From Glaciecola sp049650345 (GTDB taxonomy: Bacteria; Pseudomonadota; Gammaproteobacteria; Enterobacterales; Alteromonadaceae): a DNA stretch of 64,000 nucleotides. Under the pieces are notes generated by a model. The model was not told the origin of the DNA, did no database searches, and worked only from the letters and a program-made list of their open reading frames with translations. Where the stretch lies: NCBI GenBank assembly GCA_049650345.1, contig JBARZY010000084.1:1-64000 (forward strand), written 5' to 3'. This document shows positions 17,423 to 26,665 of this stretch, in pieces. Numbering within the stretch: the stretch's first letter is position 1; every line of letters begins with the position of its first letter. The position numbers and the translations under genes are program-made.

Positions 17423-20095
17423 TTATGCGTAAAGTGGGTTAATTTTAGCGCCGTCAATTTCAAGCGCTTTATGCGCTTTAGACAAGGCCGCAGCATCAAT
17501 ATCGCCAGACTTATACAATTCATATAGCGCTGCATAGGCAATGTTTTGAGCATCTACTTCAAAGTGTTTACGCAAGTTCTCACGGCTATCAGAGCGACCA
17601 AAACCGTCGGTACCTAACACTCTATATTGACCAGGAACATAGGCACGCACTTGTTCTGCGTACGATTTAATATAATCGGTTGCAACAATCGTTGGGCCAT
17701 CGTTACCGTCATTTAGTACTTCGGTAATATAAGGTGTACGTTGCTTAGCTTCAGGGTTACGCATATTAAAGCGGTCACAATCAATGCCGTCACGGCCTAA
17801 CTCGTTAAATGACGGTACGCTATATACTTCACTGCTAACGCCGAATTCGTCATGAAGCAACTTAGCCGCTTCACGCACTTGTACCAAAATAGTACCCGAA
17901 CCAAGTAGTTTCACTTTCTTCTTGGCGTTACCACCACCTACTTTATCAAGTAAGTAAATACCTTTAAGAATACCTTCTTCACAACCTTTTGGCATTTCTG
18001 GTTGAATGTAGTTTTCGTTCATAACGGTTAAATAGAAGAACACGTTTTCTTGGTTCTCTAGCATTCTGCGAATACCGTCTTGTACAATTACCGCCACCTC
18101 ATAACCATAGGTTGGGTCGTAGCTGACGCAATTTGGAATCAGACCAGCTTGCACGTGGCTGTGTCCATCTTGGTGTTGTAAACCTTCACCATTTAGTGTT
18201 GTACGACCTGCGGTACCACCCACTAAGAAACCACGTGTTTGTGAATCACCTGCAGCCCAAGCCATGTCGCCAACGCGCTGGAAACCAAACATTGAGTAGT
18301 AGATGTAAACCGGCAACATAGGTAAGTTATTAAGCGAATACGAGGTACCTGCAGCTACAAACGACGACATTGCACCTAGCTCGTTAATCCCTTCTTGTAG
18401 TACTTGGCCTTTTTTATCTTCACGGTAGTAAGCCACTTGGTCTTTATCTTGTGGCACGTATTTTTGTCCAGAGTTGCTATATATACCAACTTGTCTAAAC
18501 AAACCTTCCATACCAAATGTACGCGCTTCATCAGGTATAATTGGCACCACGCGTTGGCCCATTTGCTTGTCTTTCAACATAACCGTAAGGACACGTACAA
18601 ACGCCATGGTAGTTGAAATTTCACGATCCCCTGAGCCTTTGGTCACCGCTTCAAATGATTTTAAAGGTGGTGCAGGCAATTCTTCTGTGCTTTGTGCACG
18701 GCGCACTGGCATGTAGCCTTTTAGTGCTTCGCGTTTTTCGCGCAAGTACTTCATTTCAGGGCTGTCTTCTTCAAATTTGAAGTAGCTCAAGTCAGCACAA
18801 GCTTCGTCAGACAATGGAATATTGAACCGATCGCGGTATTGCTTAACCGAATCTGTGTCCATTTTCTTCACGTTGTGAGCAATGTTTTTACCTTCACCTG
18901 CATCACCTAGACCGTAACCTTTCACTGTTTTAGCGAGAATAACTTGTGGACGGCCTTGTGTTTCAGTCGCGCGCTTGTACGCTGCATATACTTTTACTGG
19001 ATCGTGTCCACCACGGTTAAGACGCCAAATGTCTTCATCAGACATATTCGCTACCATTTCTTTTAGCTCTGGATATTTGCCAAAGAAGTTTTCGCGAGTA
19101 TATGCACCGCCTTTAGATTTGTAGTTTTGATATTCGCCATCAACGGTTTCGTTCATCACATCAAGTAATTTACCCGAGGTATCGCGGGCCAATAAAGAAT
19201 CCCAATAACGTCCCCAAATCACTTTGATCACTTCCCAGCCAGCGCCGCGGAAGGTACCTTCAAGCTCTTGAATGATTTTACCATTACCACGTACAGGGCC
19301 ATCTAAACGCTGTAGATTACAATTGATCACAAAGGTAAGGTTATCTAGGTTTTCTCGAGATGCTAAACCAATAGCACCTAATGATTCTGGCTCATCTACT
19401 TCGCCGTCACCCATAAAGCACCATACGCGTTGGTTAGAGCAGTCTTTTAAACCACGGTTTGTTAAGTACTTTAAGAAACGCGCTAAATAAATAGCCTGCA
19501 TGGGACCAAGACCCATTGAAACAGTTGGGAATTGCCAAAAATCAGGCATTAACTTAGGGTGTGGATATGATGATAAACCTTCGCCATCAACTTCTTGGCG
19601 GAATGAATCTAATTGTCCAGCACTTAAGCGGCCCTCAATAAAAGCACGTGAATAAATACCCGGTGATACGTGTCCTTGAACAAATAGGTAATCACCGCCA
19701 TCTTCATCGTTTGGCGCACGGAAAAAGTGGTTAAAGCCAACATCATATAACATGGCCGACGACGCAAAACTTGAAATATGTCCGCCTAGCTCTAAGTCTT
19801 TTTTAGAACCGCGAAGTACCATCATTAATGCATTCCAACGTATTGCATTTCTGATTTTAGTTTCGATGGTTTGATCACCTGGCATGGTTGGCTCTTGGCC
19901 TGCAGGGATGGTATTTAGGTAAGCTGTAGTCGCATCGTAAGGTAAATGAGCACCGTTACGACGTGCTTTTTCAATCAGTGACTCTAATAAGTAGTGCGCT
20001 CTATCTACGCCTTCATTTTCAAGTACTGCTTCAAGTGCTTCAATCCATTCCTGCGTTTCAATCGGATCCACGTCAGGTTGTTTCACGTCCGCCAT
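17423..20095 (-). CDS. aceE: Pyruvate dehydrogenase E1, homodimeric type
   Basis: An 890-residue thiamine-diphosphate enzyme that decarboxylates pyruvate and acetylates the lipoyl groups of AceF; E. coli AceE is 887. Landmarks are ETKIRNAIRWNALMMVLRGSKKDLELGGHISSFASS near the N-terminus, the ThDP motif GDGEVDEPES continuing to VINCNLQRLDGPVRGNGKIIQELE, and AGRTTLNGEGLQHQDGHSH in the second half. The ATG follows AGGAAAT. It lies 92 nt downstream of pdhR and starts the aceE-aceF unit. Confidence 0.98.
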   Translation of the reverse strand: MADVKQPDVDPIETQEWIEALEAVLENEGVDRAHYLLESLIEKARRNGAHLPYDATTAYLNTIPAGQEPTMPGDQTIETKIRNAIRWNALMMVLRGSKKDLELGGHISSFASSAMLYDVGFNHFFRAPNDEDGGDYLFVQGHVSPGIYSRAFIEGRLSAGQLDSFRQEVDGEGLSSYPHPKLMPDFWQFPTVSMGLGPMQAIYLARFLKYLTNRGLKDCSNQRVWCFMGDGEVDEPESLGAIGLASRENLDNLTFVINCNLQRLDGPVRGNGKIIQELEGTFRGAGWEVIKVIWGRYWDSLLARDTSGKLLDVMNETVDGEYQNYKSKGGAYTRENFFGKYPELKEMVANMSDEDIWRLNRGGHDPVKVYAAYKRATETQGRPQVILAKTVKGYGLGDAGEGKNIAHNVKKMDTDSVKQYRDRFNIPLSDEACADLSYFKFEEDSPEMKYLREKREALKGYMPVRRAQSTEELPAPPLKSFEAVTKGSGDREISTTMAFVRVLTVMLKDKQMGQRVVPIIPDEARTFGMEGLFRQVGIYSNSGQKYVPQDKDQVAYYREDKKGQVLQEGINELGAMSSFVAAGTSYSLNNLPMLPVYIYYSMFGFQRVGDMAWAAGDSQTRGFLVGGTAGRTTLNGEGLQHQDGHSHVQAGLIPNCVSYDPTYGYEVAVIVQDGIRRMLENQENVFFYLTVMNENYIQPEMPKGCEEGILKGIYLLDKVGGGNAKKKVKLLGSGTILVQVREAAKLLHDEFGVSSEVYSVPSFNELGRDGIDCDRFNMRNPEAKQRTPYITEVLNDGNDGPTIVATDYIKSYAEQVRAYVPGQYRVLGTDGFGRSDSRENLRKHFEVDAQNIAYAALYELYKSGDIDAAALSKAHKALEIDGAKINPLYA

Positions 20096-20187
20096 AGTTA
20101 TTTCCTATTCTCTTGTTCAACTTACTTACCCTTTATGCCACTAAAATAACGTAACGAGCAAGTGTGGTTTAGGTAGCCAATTTACAA

Positions 20188-20946
20188 CTAGTTGTCACTA
20201 ATGATTCGACGCAAACTGCGCTGAACCTTGGCATCTTTCTGATTTATATCAAGTAGTGTTTTCTCAACAAACGATAAATGCACATGACTCGCGTTTCGCG
20301 CCAGCTCGGGGTTACCGGAAGCAATCGCGCTAACGATGTCGGCTCGTTGTTGAGAAATCGTTTTCACGATACTGGTGCTATTATCTGCACCTCGTAGCAT
20401 TGCTAAATTCTGTTTGATGTTGTCAATTAACATCGCTCGCATGGCCTGCATGACTTGCACAAGTACCATGTTTTGTGATGCTTTTGCCATCACAAAGTAA
20501 AACTCGCCCAATGCTTGTGCTTCTTTGTCGGGGTCGTTTTTACACGCATCACTGTTGAGCTTTTCAAGTGCGCTGCGCAGTTGTTCACAATTTTCGCTAG
20601 TTCCTCTAAAAGCGGCATAAAAAGCAGCCATGCCCTCTAATGAATGGCGAAATTCAAGTAAATCAAATTGGGTTTCAGGACGTTGAGAGATTAACGCTAA
20701 TAAAGGGTCTGATAAACGTTTATTAAGGTGCTGAGACACAAACGTACCGCCACCTTGTTTACGTTCTATAAGGCCTTTTGCATGCAAGTTTTGAATAGCT
20801 TCACGCAGTGATGGGCGTGAGACCTGAAATTTGTTGGCTAGTTCGCGCTCTGGTAACAGTTTTTCGCCGGCACCCAAGGTGCCATCGACTATCATAGACT
20901 CGAGTCGTTCGGTGATTACGTCTGACAATTTAGGTTGCTTTATCAT
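20188..20946 (-). CDS. pdhR: PdhR, pyruvate-sensing GntR-type repressor
   Basis: A 252-residue FadR-subfamily GntR regulator (E. coli PdhR 254). The winged helix-turn-helix at residues 5-75 includes LLPERELANKFQVSRPSLREAIQNLHAKGLIERKQGGGTFV; the rest is the helical FCD ligand domain. PdhR represses its own operon and is released by pyruvate. The start ATG 20946 gives MIKQPKLSDVI, like the family; 29 further in-frame codons upstream look unconserved. An operator-like palindrome lies 73 nt upstream of the start, fitting autoregulation. Confidence 0.95.
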   Translation of the reverse strand: MIKQPKLSDVITERLESMIVDGTLGAGEKLLPERELANKFQVSRPSLREAIQNLHAKGLIERKQGGGTFVSQHLNKRLSDPLLALISQRPETQFDLLEFRHSLEGMAAFYAAFRGTSENCEQLRSALEKLNSDACKNDPDKEAQALGEFYFVMAKASQNMVLVQVMQAMRAMLIDNIKQNLAMLRGADNSTSIVKTISQQRADIVSAIASGNPELARNASHVHLSFVEKTLLDINQKDAKVQRSLRRIISDN

Positions 20947-21018
20947 TGTACCCTGCTCTTGTTGACCGAGTTTCACATGCTTGCATTCGCTATATAAGCC
21001 GAATATGCTGCACCTGCG

Positions 21019-21035
21019 AAATGGTATTACCAATT
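21019..21035. promoter_or_regulatory. PdhR operator
   Basis: AAATGGTATTACCAATT matches the PdhR consensus AATTGGTnnnACCAATT at all but one position (an A for the first T in the left half). It lies between ampE and pdhR, 73-89 nt upstream of the pdhR start, so it probably controls pdhR-aceEF. A second TTGGT half-site adjoins it at about 21036-21041. Confidence 0.8.
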
Positions 21036-21080
21036 AACCAATCGCAGCATTTTAAGCTAGATTTCACAAAAGTAAAGCAT

Positions 21081-21989
21081 TTATGCAACAGCTCCGACCA
21101 TGGTCATAATAGAAATCGCCATTAATAGAAACACAATATTGCGTTTAACTAGCTTCACCATTTGCAGCGCATCATCAAGGGCAGCATTCCCTTCGCTGCG
21201 CAAATCTTCACTGGCCTTGGCTACACGCGCCAACAAATCATATGCATCCAGCTTTAAGTTAAACAATGTATCGAGCCAAGCGCCAAGTCCTTTACTAAAA
21301 TGTCCAACTAACAAAAAACCAAACGCGGTAATTCGCGCGGGTACTACATCTAACACAAACAATAACCGTTTAGCATGATTTGTAGAGCCTGAATCAACTT
21401 GCTTCGTTTCTGTAGATAACTCCGAAGTTGAATCACCTTGGGTAAATTGCTGTTGCTTATATATATACAGTTCTTTTACTAATGAATAAAACACCATACC
21501 GGGAACACCTAGTACCACAAAGAATATAATCACGCTGGCATACTGGCGGTAATTAATCAGCACTAGCTGCTTACCCACTTGGCTTAAATCGCCACCTTTG
21601 TTGCCAAACGACTCACTATATAAAGAGCAGGCCTCAAAATCGTGTCTATTAGCGGCCTGTAAGTATCGCTTGTAGGTGGCGCGAGTTACAGGGCAACCCA
21701 AGCATACCCATAACGATACCAAATACAAAACAAACACCAATACGCCGGGCAGAAACTCTACTGCAATCCATGCAAGTGCACTGGGTAAAGCAACCACACA
21801 AATACAGGCAAGCATACTGGCATGTTGCTTTAGCCAACCTTTTTGTTGTAAGAAATCGAAATATTGTTGCGCCAACGCCGCAATATGAAACTGCTTTGAT
21901 TTAACGGTTACGCGCTCAAGCGCCATCACAATTAATAGCGTAAAAAGTGTCACAGTGAGGATTTCCTTAAATAGTAACGAGAGTTGCAC
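21081..21989 (-). CDS. ampE: AmpE-like inner-membrane protein
   Basis: A 302-residue membrane protein of the AmpE (CbiB-related) family. Hydrophobic segments are visible at about 8-25, 63-100, 155-175, 230-250 and the C-terminus; FEACSLYSESFGNKG and YKRYLQAANRHDFEA lie in the loop. AmpE was named as a putative sensor in beta-lactamase regulation with AmpD, but its molecular role is unproven. In relatives ampD precedes it directly; here the upstream 142 nt to nadC hold no ampD. It runs in the direction of pdhR, 134 nt before it. Confidence 0.87.
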   Translation of the reverse strand: MQLSLLFKEILTVTLFTLLIVMALERVTVKSKQFHIAALAQQYFDFLQQKGWLKQHASMLACICVVALPSALAWIAVEFLPGVLVFVLYLVSLWVCLGCPVTRATYKRYLQAANRHDFEACSLYSESFGNKGGDLSQVGKQLVLINYRQYASVIIFFVVLGVPGMVFYSLVKELYIYKQQQFTQGDSTSELSTETKQVDSGSTNHAKRLLFVLDVVPARITAFGFLLVGHFSKGLGAWLDTLFNLKLDAYDLLARVAKASEDLRSEGNAALDDALQMVKLVKRNIVFLLMAISIMTMVGAVA

Positions 21990-22131
21990 TTTGTTTATAA
22001 CACACTATCAAGGCACAAACACATCGTAGCAGTTGTATGGTACTAGCGCGCTCGGTACAATATGTTCACATTGTGCATTTATACATAGCGCAAACACTTT
22101 ACCCGAGCCATTCAACCAATAGGATTCCCGC

Positions 22132-22980
22132 GTGATTGAACAATACGCCGTTAATATAAAAACCGATGTAGAAAACGCCTTGCGCGAAGATTTAGGCGGC
22201 CACATAGCGATAGAAAACGATATCACGGCAATGCTTATTCCTGCAGAGCAACATGCACACGCCCATATTATCACCCGTGAAGACATCGTGCTGTGTGGGG
22301 TTGACTGGGCCAAACAAGCGTTCAGTTTAATCGATAAAGACGTAAAACAAACATGGGTATATAAAGACGGCGACCACATTCCGGCAAATACCACTATTGT
22401 AGAATTGTCGGGCAGTGCGAGAAGTATTCTTTGTAGTGAACGTACTGCGCTTAACTTTTTACAAATGTTGAGCGGCACCGCAACGGTTACCCACTTTTAT
22501 ACAGAATTCTTAAATGGCAGCCATACTCAACTATTGGATACGCGCAAAACCATCCCCGGTTTTCGTCAAGCACAAAAGTATGCTGTAGCATGCGCAGGCG
22601 CCACAAATCATCGAATAGGCTTATTTGATGCATACTTAATTAAAGAGAATCATATAAAAGCATGCGGCACAATTGCAAAAGCAGTGGCGCAAGCAAAAAG
22701 CTTGCATCCTCAAAAAAAGGTCGAAGTTGAAGTGGAATCACTCAAAGAGCTCGGTGAAGCAATCGCTGCAGGCGTCGATATATGTATGCTAGACAACTTT
22801 ACAACAAAACTGGTCGAACAGGCAGTAGCGTTAAATAATGGTCAGTGTAAGCTAGAAGTGTCGGGCAATATCACGGAAGAAAGACTGACTGAACTAGCAA
22901 AAACAGGAGTTGATTACGTGTCAACAGGTGCCATTACTAAACATGTAAAGGCCGTTGACTTATCACTACTAATTAAGTAG
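22132..22980 (+). CDS. nadC: Nicotinate-nucleotide pyrophosphorylase
   Basis: A 282-residue quinolinate phosphoribosyltransferase that makes nicotinate mononucleotide in de novo NAD synthesis. ALREDLGGHIAIENDIT at the N-terminus, LNFLQMLSGTATVTH, DTRKTIPGFRQAQKYAVACAGATNHRIGLFDAYLIKENH and EVEVESLKEL are all standard, including the quinolinate-binding arginines and the phosphate-binding VSGNITEE. It begins with GTG at 22132, preceded by AGGA. It diverges from ampE, and pilA follows after 214 nt. Confidence 0.96.
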   Translation: MIEQYAVNIKTDVENALREDLGGHIAIENDITAMLIPAEQHAHAHIITREDIVLCGVDWAKQAFSLIDKDVKQTWVYKDGDHIPANTTIVELSGSARSILCSERTALNFLQMLSGTATVTHFYTEFLNGSHTQLLDTRKTIPGFRQAQKYAVACAGATNHRIGLFDAYLIKENHIKACGTIAKAVAQAKSLHPQKKVEVEVESLKELGEAIAAGVDICMLDNFTTKLVEQAVALNNGQCKLEVSGNITEERLTELAKTGVDYVSTGAITKHVKAVDLSLLIK

Positions 22981-23194
22981 TTTCAACAACTTAGCAAACC
23001 ACGCCCCCCTGTTTAGTAGCATATTTTTGTGTCAAAACTTACACTTAGGTATGCTCCTACATACTTCACTACGTCATTTTTCGTCATATACTCATTTCCG
23101 AGGTCAAGGCGAGAACAACTAATAAAACGTTCAAGCCAAGACTACTTTTAACCTACTATGAAAAATCGCGTTACACGACGCTTGGAGAAATATC

Positions 23195-23635
23195 ATGAAA
23201 ATGACTACTATGAAAAAAGCTACTCAAAAAGGTTTTACTCTCATTGAATTAATGATTGTTGTTGCAATCATCGGTATTCTTGCTGCCATCGCACTGCCTG
23301 CGTATCAAGATTATACCAACAAAGCGAAGTTTACTGAAGTAATTAACGCTACTGCCGGTGCAAAAGCCGCTGTAGAAGTATGTGCACAAGTACAAAACAC
23401 AGTAACAGGTTGTAGTTCAGGTACTAACAGCATTCCAGCAACGGCTACTGCTGCTCCAGCAACGGCTACTAGCAAAATTATTGGTCTAGCAGTAACCGAC
23501 GGCGCTATTGTAGCGACCTCAAGCGGTGCAGCTAAGTTAAATGGCACCACTGGTGTAACCATGACCTTAACGCCTACTTTAGACGCTGGCAAAGTAACAT
23601 GGGCAAAAACTTGTAACCCGACTACCTACTGTTAA
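23195..23635 (+). CDS. pilA: Type IV pilin PilA
   Basis: A 146-residue type IVa pilin precursor. The 13-residue leader MKMTTMKKATQKG ends in Gly and is followed by FTLIELMIVVAIIGILAAIALPAYQDY, with the required +1 Phe and Glu5, so PilD would cleave and methylate after G13. The C-terminal pair of cysteines (TCNPTTYC) may form the D-loop disulfide; a second pair sits mid-protein. A seven-residue unit PATATAA/PATATS is tandemly repeated (21-bp DNA period) in the variable region. GGAG precedes the first of two in-frame ATGs. A strong terminator follows. Confidence 0.95.
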   Translation: MKMTTMKKATQKGFTLIELMIVVAIIGILAAIALPAYQDYTNKAKFTEVINATAGAKAAVEVCAQVQNTVTGCSSGTNSIPATATAAPATATSKIIGLAVTDGAIVATSSGAAKLNGTTGVTMTLTPTLDAGKVTWAKTCNPTTYC

Positions 23636-23666
23636 TAACACGTAATCCAAGTTATACAGCAAGCGT

Positions 23667-23696
23667 CGAAAAGCCCAGTATATCTGGGCTTTTGTT
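23667..23696 (+). terminator. Intrinsic terminator after pilA
   Basis: AAAAGCCCAGTATATCTGGGCTTTTGTTT forms a 9-bp stem with a four-base loop and a T-rich tail. It lies 32 nt after pilA and about 30 nt before pilC, so abundant pilin mRNA would end here with some readthrough into pilC. Confidence 0.88.
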
Positions 23697-23722
23697 TCTA
23701 AAAAATTTGTTTGGAGGCTGTT

Positions 23723-24931
23723 ATGGCCAAAGCACTTGATACTTTTGTTTGGAGCGGGTCAGACAGAAAAGGCAGTAAAAACCGTGGCGAGATTTCGGCA
23801 GCTAATTTATCAGAAGCCAAAAACCTACTGCGACGTCAGGGAATTTCAGCCACCAAGGTCAAAAAGCAAGTCCAACCGTTTTTTAAACGAAACGATAAAA
23901 TTACCGCTACCGATATTTCTGTTATGTCACGCCAAATTGCGACTATGCTGGGTGCTGGCGTTACATTAATACAAAGCCTAGAAATGATTGGACAGGGCCA
24001 TGCAAAACCAGCTATGCGCACCCTACTCACCAGCATTACTAACGAAGTTAAATCAGGCAACCCCTTATCTTCGGCATTGCGAAAACATCCCTTGTATTTT
24101 GACGATCTATATTGCGACTTAGTAGAAACAGGCGAGCAATCGGGTGCACTAGAAACCATTTATGACCGAATTGCCCTATATAAAGAAAAAGCCGAAGCAC
24201 TTAAGTCAAAAATTAAAAAAGCCATGTTTTACCCAATTGGTGTACTTGTTGTTGCATTCATTGTAACCACCGTTCTGCTCATATTTGTGGTGCCTCAGTT
24301 TGAAGAGATATTTGCCGGCTTTGGTGCCGAACTCCCAGCCTTTACACAAATGGTGCTACAAATATCTAAATTTGTGCAATCCTACGGCATATTTATGGGT
24401 GCAGGTTTAGCTGGCGCTGGATTTTTGTTTGTTCGCGCCCATCGAAAATCACCCAAACTTCGCGATTATATCGACAAGCGCGTGCTGACTATTCCGGTTA
24501 TTGGTGCCATTTTGAAAAAAGCCGCAATTGCTCGTTTTACGCGTACACTAGCCACCACTTTCGCCGCGGGTGTTCCGCTTATTGGCGCGCTTGACTCTGC
24601 CGCAGGTGCATCAGGAAATGCAGTATTTAGAGACGCTATATTGTTTATCAAACGTGAGGTGGCAGGCGGCATACAAATGAACGTTGCTATGCGCGGTACT
24701 GGTGTATTCCCTGACATGGTTACCCAAATGATTGCTATTGGTGAAGAGTCGGGGGCAGTTGACGAAATGTTGAGTAAAATAGCCACCATATATGAGGCCG
24801 AAGTTGATGACATGGTTGACGGCCTGACCAGCTTGCTGGAGCCACTAATTATGTCGGTACTTGGCGTGGTTATTGGTGGCCTGATTATTGCGATGTATCT
24901 GCCTATATTTCAAATGGGTGCAGTGGTGTAA
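23723..24931 (+). CDS. pilC: Type IV pilus inner-membrane platform protein PilC
   Basis: A 402-residue GspF/PilC family protein that forms the inner-membrane platform of the pilus motor. It has two GspF repeats, each with VSRQIATMLGAGVTL- or FTRTLATTFAAGVPL-like starts and a GE(Q/E)SGA motif (ETGEQSGALETI, AIGEESGAVDEML). Three membrane segments lie near 175-200, 225-245 and the C-terminus (SVLGVVIGGLIIAMYLPIF). The ATG at 23723 follows GGAGG. In relatives the assembly ATPase gene pilB lies between pilA and pilC; here it does not. Confidence 0.95.
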   Translation: MAKALDTFVWSGSDRKGSKNRGEISAANLSEAKNLLRRQGISATKVKKQVQPFFKRNDKITATDISVMSRQIATMLGAGVTLIQSLEMIGQGHAKPAMRTLLTSITNEVKSGNPLSSALRKHPLYFDDLYCDLVETGEQSGALETIYDRIALYKEKAEALKSKIKKAMFYPIGVLVVAFIVTTVLLIFVVPQFEEIFAGFGAELPAFTQMVLQISKFVQSYGIFMGAGLAGAGFLFVRAHRKSPKLRDYIDKRVLTIPVIGAILKKAAIARFTRTLATTFAAGVPLIGALDSAAGASGNAVFRDAILFIKREVAGGIQMNVAMRGTGVFPDMVTQMIAIGEESGAVDEMLSKIATIYEAEVDDMVDGLTSLLEPLIMSVLGVVIGGLIIAMYLPIFQMGAVV

Positions 24932-24952
24932 CATCGTTTTTGTTGATATAAA

Positions 24953-24983
24953 TAAAAGGCTTACATACGTTAAGCCTTTTTTA
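24953..24983 (+). terminator. Intrinsic terminator after pilC
   Basis: AAAGGCTTA and TAAGCCTTT form a stem around a short loop, followed by a T-run. It separates pilC from pilD, which starts 82 nt further on and so probably has its own promoter. Confidence 0.82.
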
Positions 24984-25064
24984 TGTGTGAATATATGGGT
25001 ACACTCAAGGCATATTGTGCGAACACGCATTACACTTCATTAGTTACATATTAAAAGGTTCAAA

Positions 25065-25925
25065 ATGATTGAATTTCTTGCCGGCAATACTATCGCTTAT
25101 GTAAGTGTGGTATTTATTTTATCATTACTTGTGGGTAGTTTTTTGAATGTGGTGATATATCGCTTACCAGTAATGATGAAAAACGATTGGCAAGATCAAA
25201 TAGACATGCACATTCAAGGCGAAGACTACCAACACACAAGAGCGCCTTTTAATTTAGTTAAGCCCGATTCAACCTGTCCTAAATGCCAACACAAAATTAG
25301 ACCATGGGAAAACATTCCCGTAATAAGCTGGCTATTTTTAAGAGGTAAGTGCAGCAACTGTAAAACGCCTATTTCTATACGATACCCTTTAGTAGAGCTA
25401 GCCACTGCGTTGTTGAGTGCATGGGTGGCGTACACACTAGGCTTTAATGAACTGGCCTTTGGTTTTATCTTTTGCACGTGGCTTTTAGTCGCTATGACCT
25501 TCATTGACATAGACGAAATGCTTTTGCCCGATATTTTAACCTTGTCAATGTTATGGTTAGGCTTATTAGTGGCAGCACACTCTCCTTTACTTAGCTTGTT
25601 CGATAGCGTAATTGGCGCTGCTCTAGGGTATATCAGTTTGTTTAGCGTATATTGGGCGTTTAAACTCACAACTGGTAAAGAAGGCATGGGCTTTGGTGAT
25701 TTTAAACTATTGGGTGCTATTGGTGCATGGGTTGGCTGGCAACATCTGCCTATTGTTATTTTATTATCGTCAATTGTGGGCGCGGTAGTTGGCATTAGTA
25801 TTATGTTACTGCAACGCAAAGACAGCCAGCTTGCGATACCGTTTGGGCCTTATTTAGCCGGTGCTGGTTTTTTAACCATGCTATATGGCGATGCCATTGC
25901 ACATTGGTATTTATCTACCCTTTAA
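25065..25925 (+). CDS. pilD: Prepilin peptidase PilD
   Basis: A 286-residue membrane aspartic protease and N-methylase that processes PilA and type II pseudopilins. The cytoplasmic zinc domain has two CxxC pairs (C71/C74 and C96/C99) around the conserved IRPWENIPVISWLFLRGKC. The two catalytic aspartates lie in TFIDIDEMLLPD and GMGFGDFKLLGAIGAW. About eight membrane segments are visible. It precedes coaE by 19 nt, the conserved pilD-coaE-zapD-yacG order. Confidence 0.96.
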   Translation: MIEFLAGNTIAYVSVVFILSLLVGSFLNVVIYRLPVMMKNDWQDQIDMHIQGEDYQHTRAPFNLVKPDSTCPKCQHKIRPWENIPVISWLFLRGKCSNCKTPISIRYPLVELATALLSAWVAYTLGFNELAFGFIFCTWLLVAMTFIDIDEMLLPDILTLSMLWLGLLVAAHSPLLSLFDSVIGAALGYISLFSVYWAFKLTTGKEGMGFGDFKLLGAIGAWVGWQHLPIVILLSSIVGAVVGISIMLLQRKDSQLAIPFGPYLAGAGFLTMLYGDAIAHWYLSTL

Positions 25926-25944
25926 GCCACAAAGGAATGCATAT

Positions 25945-26583
25945 ATGAGCAAGCAGCAAATATCAAATATTAGGTATATTGTTGGCGTAACAGGCGGCAT
26001 AGGCTCGGGTAAGTCTACAGTAACCGACCTTTTCGCAGAACACGGTATTCAAGTAGTTGATGCGGATGTTGTTGCGAGAGAAGTGGTAGCGCCAGGAAGT
26101 AATGGATTACAACAGGTGGTCAGCGCATTTGGCTCCAAGGTATTATTAGCAAACGGAGAATTAAACAGACAAGCCCTACGCGAAATTGTGTTTAGCAACG
26201 AAGATGCAAAACAGCGACTTAACGCCATACTGCACCCACTCATTCGCACACAAATGTGGAACCAACTACAAAACACACAGTCTGAATATTGTATTTTGGC
26301 AGCCCCGTTGTTGTTTGAAAATAACATGCAAGGACTTACTGACACCAACTTAGTGGTAGACGTAAGCGAACAAACCCAACTTGAGCGCACCTTGCAAAGA
26401 GATGGCGGCAACATCGCTACTATTAAGGGAATAATGGCATCGCAATTTTCACAAAAGCAACGTCTTGAACTGGCTGACGACATTATAGACAATAGCAAAG
26501 ACAAGTCGTGGCTAGTACATCAAGTAAATGATTTACATAAAAAATATACTAAAAAAGCACAAGCAAAGCTAAAACAAACATAG
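25945..26583 (+). CDS. coaE: Dephospho-CoA kinase
   Basis: A 212-residue last enzyme of CoA synthesis, phosphorylating the 3'-OH of dephospho-CoA. P-loop GVTGGIGSGKST is at 14-25, and DADVVAREV and HPLIRTQM are family motifs. The frame is open 60 nt further upstream within pilD, but the ATG at 25945 gives the family N-terminus after AAAGGAA. Confidence 0.95.
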   Translation: MSKQQISNIRYIVGVTGGIGSGKSTVTDLFAEHGIQVVDADVVAREVVAPGSNGLQQVVSAFGSKVLLANGELNRQALREIVFSNEDAKQRLNAILHPLIRTQMWNQLQNTQSEYCILAAPLLFENNMQGLTDTNLVVDVSEQTQLERTLQRDGGNIATIKGIMASQFSQKQRLELADDIIDNSKDKSWLVHQVNDLHKKYTKKAQAKLKQT

Positions 26584-26665
26584 AAAATAGCGTAAACTAA
26601 ACGGAAATCTAGCAATATGCACGCGTTGCATATAAATACCGCATATCCACCACAAGGAGAACAGA

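Noticed and set aside
16522..17442. Ser/Ala-rich frames antisense to aceF
   Set aside because: They mirror the repetitive lipoyl domains and linkers, and have no independent support.
22008..22478. 156-codon frame antisense to nadC, considered as an ampD remnant
   Set aside because: No AmpD zinc or amidase motifs; it is the shadow of conserved nadC.
25226..25819. 197-codon frame antisense to pilD
   Set aside because: Lies wholly over conserved pilD and shows no protein family features.
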